From Gemmatimonadota bacterium (lineage in GTDB: Bacteria > Gemmatimonadota > Gemmatimonadetes > Longimicrobiales > Gaopeijiaceae), in assembly GCA_030430625.1 (NCBI GenBank), contig JAUIKL010000016.1, positions 1 to 35,941 of the forward strand: a stretch of DNA of 35,941 nucleotides, read 5' to 3'. Positions 33,282-35,941 of the stretch are shown here, one piece after another (position 1 is the stretch's first letter; the number at the start of each line of letters is the position of its first letter). Under the pieces are notes generated by a model. That model was not told the origin of the DNA and did no database searches. It was given only the letters and a program-made list of their open reading frames with translations. Made by a program: the position numbers and the translations under genes.

Positions 33282-33311
33282 TTGGCCCGGAGAGAGTCCG
33301 GCACATACTTT
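33282..33311 (+). promoter_or_regulatory. Candidate promoter TTGGCC-N18-TACTTT
   Basis: A weak -35 (33282-33287) and -10 (33306-33311) lie 18 bases apart upstream of the membrane protein gene. The -10 overlaps the palindrome at 33307-33327, which would allow repression. Confidence 0.3.
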
Positions 33312-33327
33312 GCGTGACAAAGTCACG
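33307..33327. promoter_or_regulatory. Two overlapping palindromes, candidate operator
   Basis: ACTTTG-CGTGA-CAAAGT (33307-33323) and CGTGAC-AAA-GTCACG (33313-33327) are both perfect and overlap. They lie 34 bases before the membrane protein gene, whose operon partner is a winged-helix regulator, so autoregulation is plausible. Confidence 0.5.
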
Positions 33328-33360
33328 AGCGTCACCCCAGGTACGATCCGACAACCCCCG

Positions 33361-33972
33361 ATGAACTCTCCCATCCGCGACATCCGGGACAAGCAGCCCG
33401 TGGCGCTGCACGACCGGGCCATCGACAACATCCGGTACATCCGGGAGGCGATGGAGCGCTCAGGCTCCTTCACCCACGTCTCCGGGATCGGAGGGGTGGG
33501 CATGGGTCTGGTCGCGATCGGGGCTTCGCTCGTGGCCTGGACCGCGAACTCGAGGGCCGAGTGGCTCACGATCTGGCTCGTGGCGGCGGGGGCGTCGGTG
33601 GCCGTGAGCGTTTTGGCGATGGCCAGGAAGTCGCGGGCCGACGGGGTCACGCTGCTGACCGGGCCGGCTCGCAAGTTCGCGTGGAGCGTCACTCCACCCC
33701 TGGCAGCAGGGGGTGTATTGACGGTCGCGATCGTACGGTATCAGGCGTTCGACTTGCTGCCGGGTATGTGGCTGCTGCTCTACGGGGCGGCCATCGTCAC
33801 GGGCGGGTCCCACTCCGTCCGGTCGATTCCCTTCATGGGCGCTGCCTTCATGGGCGCGGGTGTCGGCGCCCTGCTGACGCCCGCGAGTTGGGGCAACGGA
33901 TGGATGGCCGTCGGGTTCGGTGTTCTTCACATCGTCTTCGGCGCCGTGATCTGGAGGAAGCATGGTGGGTAG
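33361..33972 (+). CDS. Polytopic membrane protein paired with a winged-helix regulator
   Basis: The product has 203 residues from ATG 33361. The N-terminus is soluble and helical (KQPVALHDRAIDNIRYIREAM). Five to six helices follow (VGMGLVAIGASLVAW; TIWLVAAGASVAVSVLA; LAAGGVLTVAIV; MWLLLYGAAIVTGG; AVGFGVLHIVFGAVIW). No transporter signature or catalytic motif is visible. Its stop overlaps the wHTH gene by 11 bases. Membrane proteins in such pairs may sense or buffer the signal for the regulator, but that is inference. Confidence 0.75.
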   Translation: MNSPIRDIRDKQPVALHDRAIDNIRYIREAMERSGSFTHVSGIGGVGMGLVAIGASLVAWTANSRAEWLTIWLVAAGASVAVSVLAMARKSRADGVTLLTGPARKFAWSVTPPLAAGGVLTVAIVRYQAFDLLPGMWLLLYGAAIVTGGSHSVRSIPFMGAAFMGAGVGALLTPASWGNGWMAVGFGVLHIVFGAVIWRKHGG

Positions 33973-34360
33973 AGACAGCGCCGCGAGGCGCCAGGTATCA
34001 CGAGAAGATGTCCGCGAACCCTTGGGCGCCGTGGAGGGAAAGCACCCCGAAGCGGGCGCCATCGACCTCGACCGGGTCATTCACGAACGTGTGCGCCTGG
34101 GCATCGTCAGCGCTTTGGCGGTCAATGGATCCCTGACCTTCACGGACCTGCGTGACCTCCTCGGCATCACGGACGGAAACCTGAGCGCTCACGCTCGACG
34201 GCTCGAAGAGGCCGACTACGTCGTGTGCGACAAGTCGTACGAGGGACGCACACCGAAGACGGAGTACTCCCTCACGAAGACGGGGCGCGCCGAGTTCGCC
34301 GCCTACCTGGACCACATGGAGGCCATCATTCACGCCACTCGGCAGACAGGTCGGAGTTGA
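33962..34360 (+). CDS. Winged-helix transcriptional regulator (PF13601-like, MarR/ArsR type)
   Basis: The product has 132 residues and starts at an ATG with GGAGG four bases upstream (33953-33957). A charged N-terminal extension (1-35) precedes the w[53 protein letters not shown], then the wing [16 protein letters not shown]. This is the small DNA-binding family often found beside a membrane protein. It probably binds the palindromes at 33307-33327. The next gene, uppS, starts nine bases after its stop, so it is in the same transcript or relies on read-through. Confidence 0.88.
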   Translation: MVGRDSAARRQVSREDVREPLGAVEGKHPEAGAIDLDRVIHERVRLGIVSALAVNGSLTFTDLRDLLGITDGNLSAHARRLEEADYVVCDKSYEGRTPKTEYSLTKTGRAEFAAYLDHMEAIIHATRQTGRS

Positions 34361-34368
34361 GCAGCCCC

Positions 34369-35061
34369 ATGACTCACGTCGCGATCATCATGGACGGCAA
34401 CGGTCGATGGGCCACGGCCCGGGGTCGGCCGAGAGAGTACGGTCACCGTCGGGGAGCCGAGTCCGTCCGTCATGTCGTCGAGGCCGCACCCGACCTCGGG
34501 ATCGATACCCTCACGCTGTATGCCTTCTCGTCGGACAACTGGAAGCGTCCGACGACCGAGGTTTCGGTCCTCATGAAGCTGTTCTCGCGGTACCTGCGGT
34601 CGGAAACGCCGAAGCTCTTGAACAATGGCGTGCGCTTGCAGGTCGTCGGGCGAAGAGATCGACTGGCTCCGAACCTCGTACGGCAGATCGAGGCGTCCGA
34701 GGACGCGACCCGAAGCCAAACGCGTCTGCTGCTCCGGCTCGCCGTCGACTATTCCAGTCGAGACCTCCTGCTCAAAGCAGTCCGCGCGGCCGTCGCGGCA
34801 TCGGATCTCGAGCGGCAGGACATGTCGACCCTCCTCGGAGAGGCGATGCACGGGGACGGCTCGGCGCCGGACGTGGACCTTCTGATTCGGACGGGAGGAG
34901 AGCGCAGGCTCAGTGACTTCCTCCTCTGGGAGTGCGCGTATGCGGAACTCCTCTTCACGCCGGTCATGTGGCCCGACTACGACGGAGCGCACCTGGCCGA
35001 GGCACTCGCCGACTTCCGGAGTCGAGAGCGGCGTTTCGGAGAGGTGGCGGCGGCCTCCTAG
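34369..35061 (+). CDS. uppS: Undecaprenyl diphosphate synthase (cis-prenyltransferase)
   Basis: This 230-residue cytosolic, membrane-associated enzyme extends farnesyl diphosphate with isopentenyl diphosphate to C55, the lipid carrier for peptidoglycan and other envelope sugars. [15 protein letters not shown] carries the catalytic Asp9. [19 protein letters not shown] and [18 protein letters not shown] (substrate Arg and Asp) follow, and the end is short. The ATG at 34369 gives the standard N-terminus; a TTG at 34357 overlapping the wHTH stop as TTGA is an alternative. It lies downstream of the wHTH gene and convergent with the Ada-type gene. Confidence 0.94.
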   Translation: MTHVAIIMDGNGRWATARGRPREYGHRRGAESVRHVVEAAPDLGIDTLTLYAFSSDNWKRPTTEVSVLMKLFSRYLRSETPKLLNNGVRLQVVGRRDRLAPNLVRQIEASEDATRSQTRLLLRLAVDYSSRDLLLKAVRAAVAASDLERQDMSTLLGEAMHGDGSAPDVDLLIRTGGERRLSDFLLWECAYAELLFTPVMWPDYDGAHLAEALADFRSRERRFGEVAAAS

Positions 35062-35083
35062 CGGCTTTCGCCCTCCTAGCGGC
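35054..35083. repeat. 12-bp direct repeat spanning both stop codons
   Basis: CCTCCTAGCGGC occurs at 35054-35065 and again at 35072-35083. The first copy contains the uppS stop TAG and the second the stop (as CTA) of the convergent ada-type gene. It may reflect a small tandem duplication. Confidence 0.6.
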
Positions 35084-35941
35084 CCGCGCCTTCCCGGGGG
35101 CTTGCGTCCTCCGCGCCGGACCCGGTCGGCCCTTCGACACCGGCGGTCTCGAGGTCGAGGAGTCGCTGCTTCCGCCACAAGCCGCCACCGTACCCGGCCA
35201 GTCGCCCGTCGGCGCCAACGACCCGGTGGCACGGGATCAGGACGGCGATCGCATTCATGCCGTTGGCCGTGCCGACCGCCCGGACCGCCTTGGGACGCCC
35301 GACCGATCGCGCCACATCGGCATACGACCGGCGCTCCCCGTAGGGAATCTCGAGTAGGGCCGACCACACGGTCGACTGAAAGTCCGTGCCGACCGGTGAG
35401 AGCGGGGTCGAAAACGCCTGCAGGGTGCCTTCGAAGTAGCCGTTCAACTCACGCTGGACGCGATCCGTGAGCTCCGTCGATCCGGGAACGAACACCGCTC
35501 CCAGCCGATCGCGGATCCGCGCGATCTGATTCGGGAGCATCCGCCGGTCCACGAACTCGAGCAGACAGAGCGCGTCCGCAGTGGTCCCCACCAGCATCGG
35601 GCCGAGGGGCGTCACGAGCCGGTCCACGTGGATCACCAGAGCGTCGTCGAGCTGCGTCGGCGGTTGACCGAAATACCGTCGAAAGGCGTCCTGGAAACCC
35701 GACAACGAATCGAAACCGGCCTCGAACGCGGCGCGGCTGACTCGTTGTCCGACTTGGACTTGGCCGAGTGCCGCCCCCAGACGACGCGCTCGGCTGTACG
35801 CCTGGAACGTCATCCCGTGGTTCTTCTTGAACCAGCGGCGGACCCGCTCGGGAGACAGGCCGCGAGATCGGACGTCCTGATCGGTCCAGCGGCGGGCGGG
35901 GTCGTCCTCGAGGTCGTCGAGAAGGGGACGGAGCCAGTCCG
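35076..35941 (-). CDS. ada: Ada-type AraC-HTH / methylated-DNA-cysteine methyltransferase, N-terminus beyond window
   Basis: The frame stays open to the right edge, so the start is not seen; about 288 residues are present. The first ~90 visible residues are an AraC-type helix-turn-helix (LSPERVRRWFKKNHGMTFQA, AFEAGFDSLSGFQDAFRRYFG). The methyltransferase domain has FQSTVWSALLEIPYGERRSY, GTANGMNAIAVLIPCHRVVG with the acceptor cysteine in PCHRV, and GYGGGLWRKQRLLDLE. It removes O6-methyl groups from guanine and may activate repair genes. Whether the zinc-binding phosphotriester domain of full Ada precedes it cannot be seen. A poorly conserved tail follows. It is convergent with uppS. Confidence 0.92.
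   Translation of the reverse strand, partial: DWLRPLLDDLEDDPARRWTDQDVRSRGLSPERVRRWFKKNHGMTFQAYSRARRLGAALGQVQVGQRVSRAAFEAGFDSLSGFQDAFRRYFGQPPTQLDDALVIHVDRLVTPLGPMLVGTTADALCLLEFVDRRMLPNQIARIRDRLGAVFVPGSTELTDRVQRELNGYFEGTLQAFSTPLSPVGTDFQSTVWSALLEIPYGERRSYADVARSVGRPKAVRAVGTANGMNAIAVLIPCHRVVGADGRLAGYGGGLWRKQRLLDLETAGVEGPTGSGAEDASPREGAGR

Noticed and set aside
1-35941. CRISPR array, insertion sequence, integrase or prophage
   Set aside because: No regularly spaced repeats, transposase, integrase or structural phage gene was seen on either strand.

Overview
The window is GC-rich and gene-dense, with short gaps and many 4-base gene overlaps. The gene set suggests a Gram-negative member of the Gemmatimonadota, with Acidobacteriota as the nearest alternative. 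The signs are a PadR regulator coupled to an ~870-residue ADOP-type FtsX/MacB permease, two secreted carboxypeptidase-regulatory-like/plug proteins, a PafA-like phosphatase, and a CcdA plus DsbA-like lipoprotein pair. This assignment comes from recognising families; no search was possible. I see no insertion sequence, integrase, phage gene or CRISPR array.

Layout. 0-4.1 kb: the end of an M20 peptidase, a 55-residue membrane peptide, a 7Fe ferredoxin, the first plug protein, and a minus-strand operon (alpha/beta hydrolase, small helical protein, PduO-type cobalamin adenosyltransferase). 4.2-8.3 kb: a plus-strand run of zinc-ribbon membrane protein, RDD protein with a large insertion, HD phosphohydrolase, CcdA, and DsbA-like lipoprotein. 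8.4-9.4 kb: a ribbon-helix-helix protein coupled to a degenerate nucleotidyltransferase-like protein, a candidate toxin-antitoxin pair. 9.6-14.7 kb: M23 peptidase, glycine-rich membrane protein, PadR and ADOP permease. 14.7-18.0 kb: DUF1499 protein, second plug protein, a probable lipoprotein and a TetR regulator with a palindrome at its start.

18.2-24.95 kb: a signalling block with an AraC-type regulator overlapping a SARP/BTAD-STAND-TPR giant regulator, an HD-GYP c-di-GMP phosphodiesterase, a 23-codon micro-ORF with an ideal Shine-Dalgarno, and a 242-residue conserved-looking protein under a strong-looking promoter. From about 20.4 to 25 kb the base composition is visibly lower in GC than the flanks. 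25-28.4 kb: PafA-like phosphatase, thymidine kinase, a possible PLD-like remnant and tRNA-Asn followed by a strong terminator.

28.4-35.9 kb: a membrane-lipid region. A minus-strand operon encodes a PlsC-like acyltransferase, a protein I read as a bacterial homologue of the mitochondrial CDP-diacylglycerol synthase Tam41, and a CDP-alcohol phosphatidyltransferase. Divergent from it are an acetoacetate-decarboxylase-like protein and a diacylglycerol kinase. Together these could take lysophosphatidate to phosphatidate, then CDP-diacylglycerol, then a phospholipid, with diacylglycerol recycled to phosphatidate. Both the Tam41-like and kinase genes seem to start at CTG codons that overlap the upstream TGA. 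The region continues with a membrane protein and winged-helix regulator pair under an operator-like palindrome, undecaprenyl diphosphate synthase, and an Ada-type DNA repair protein running off the right end.
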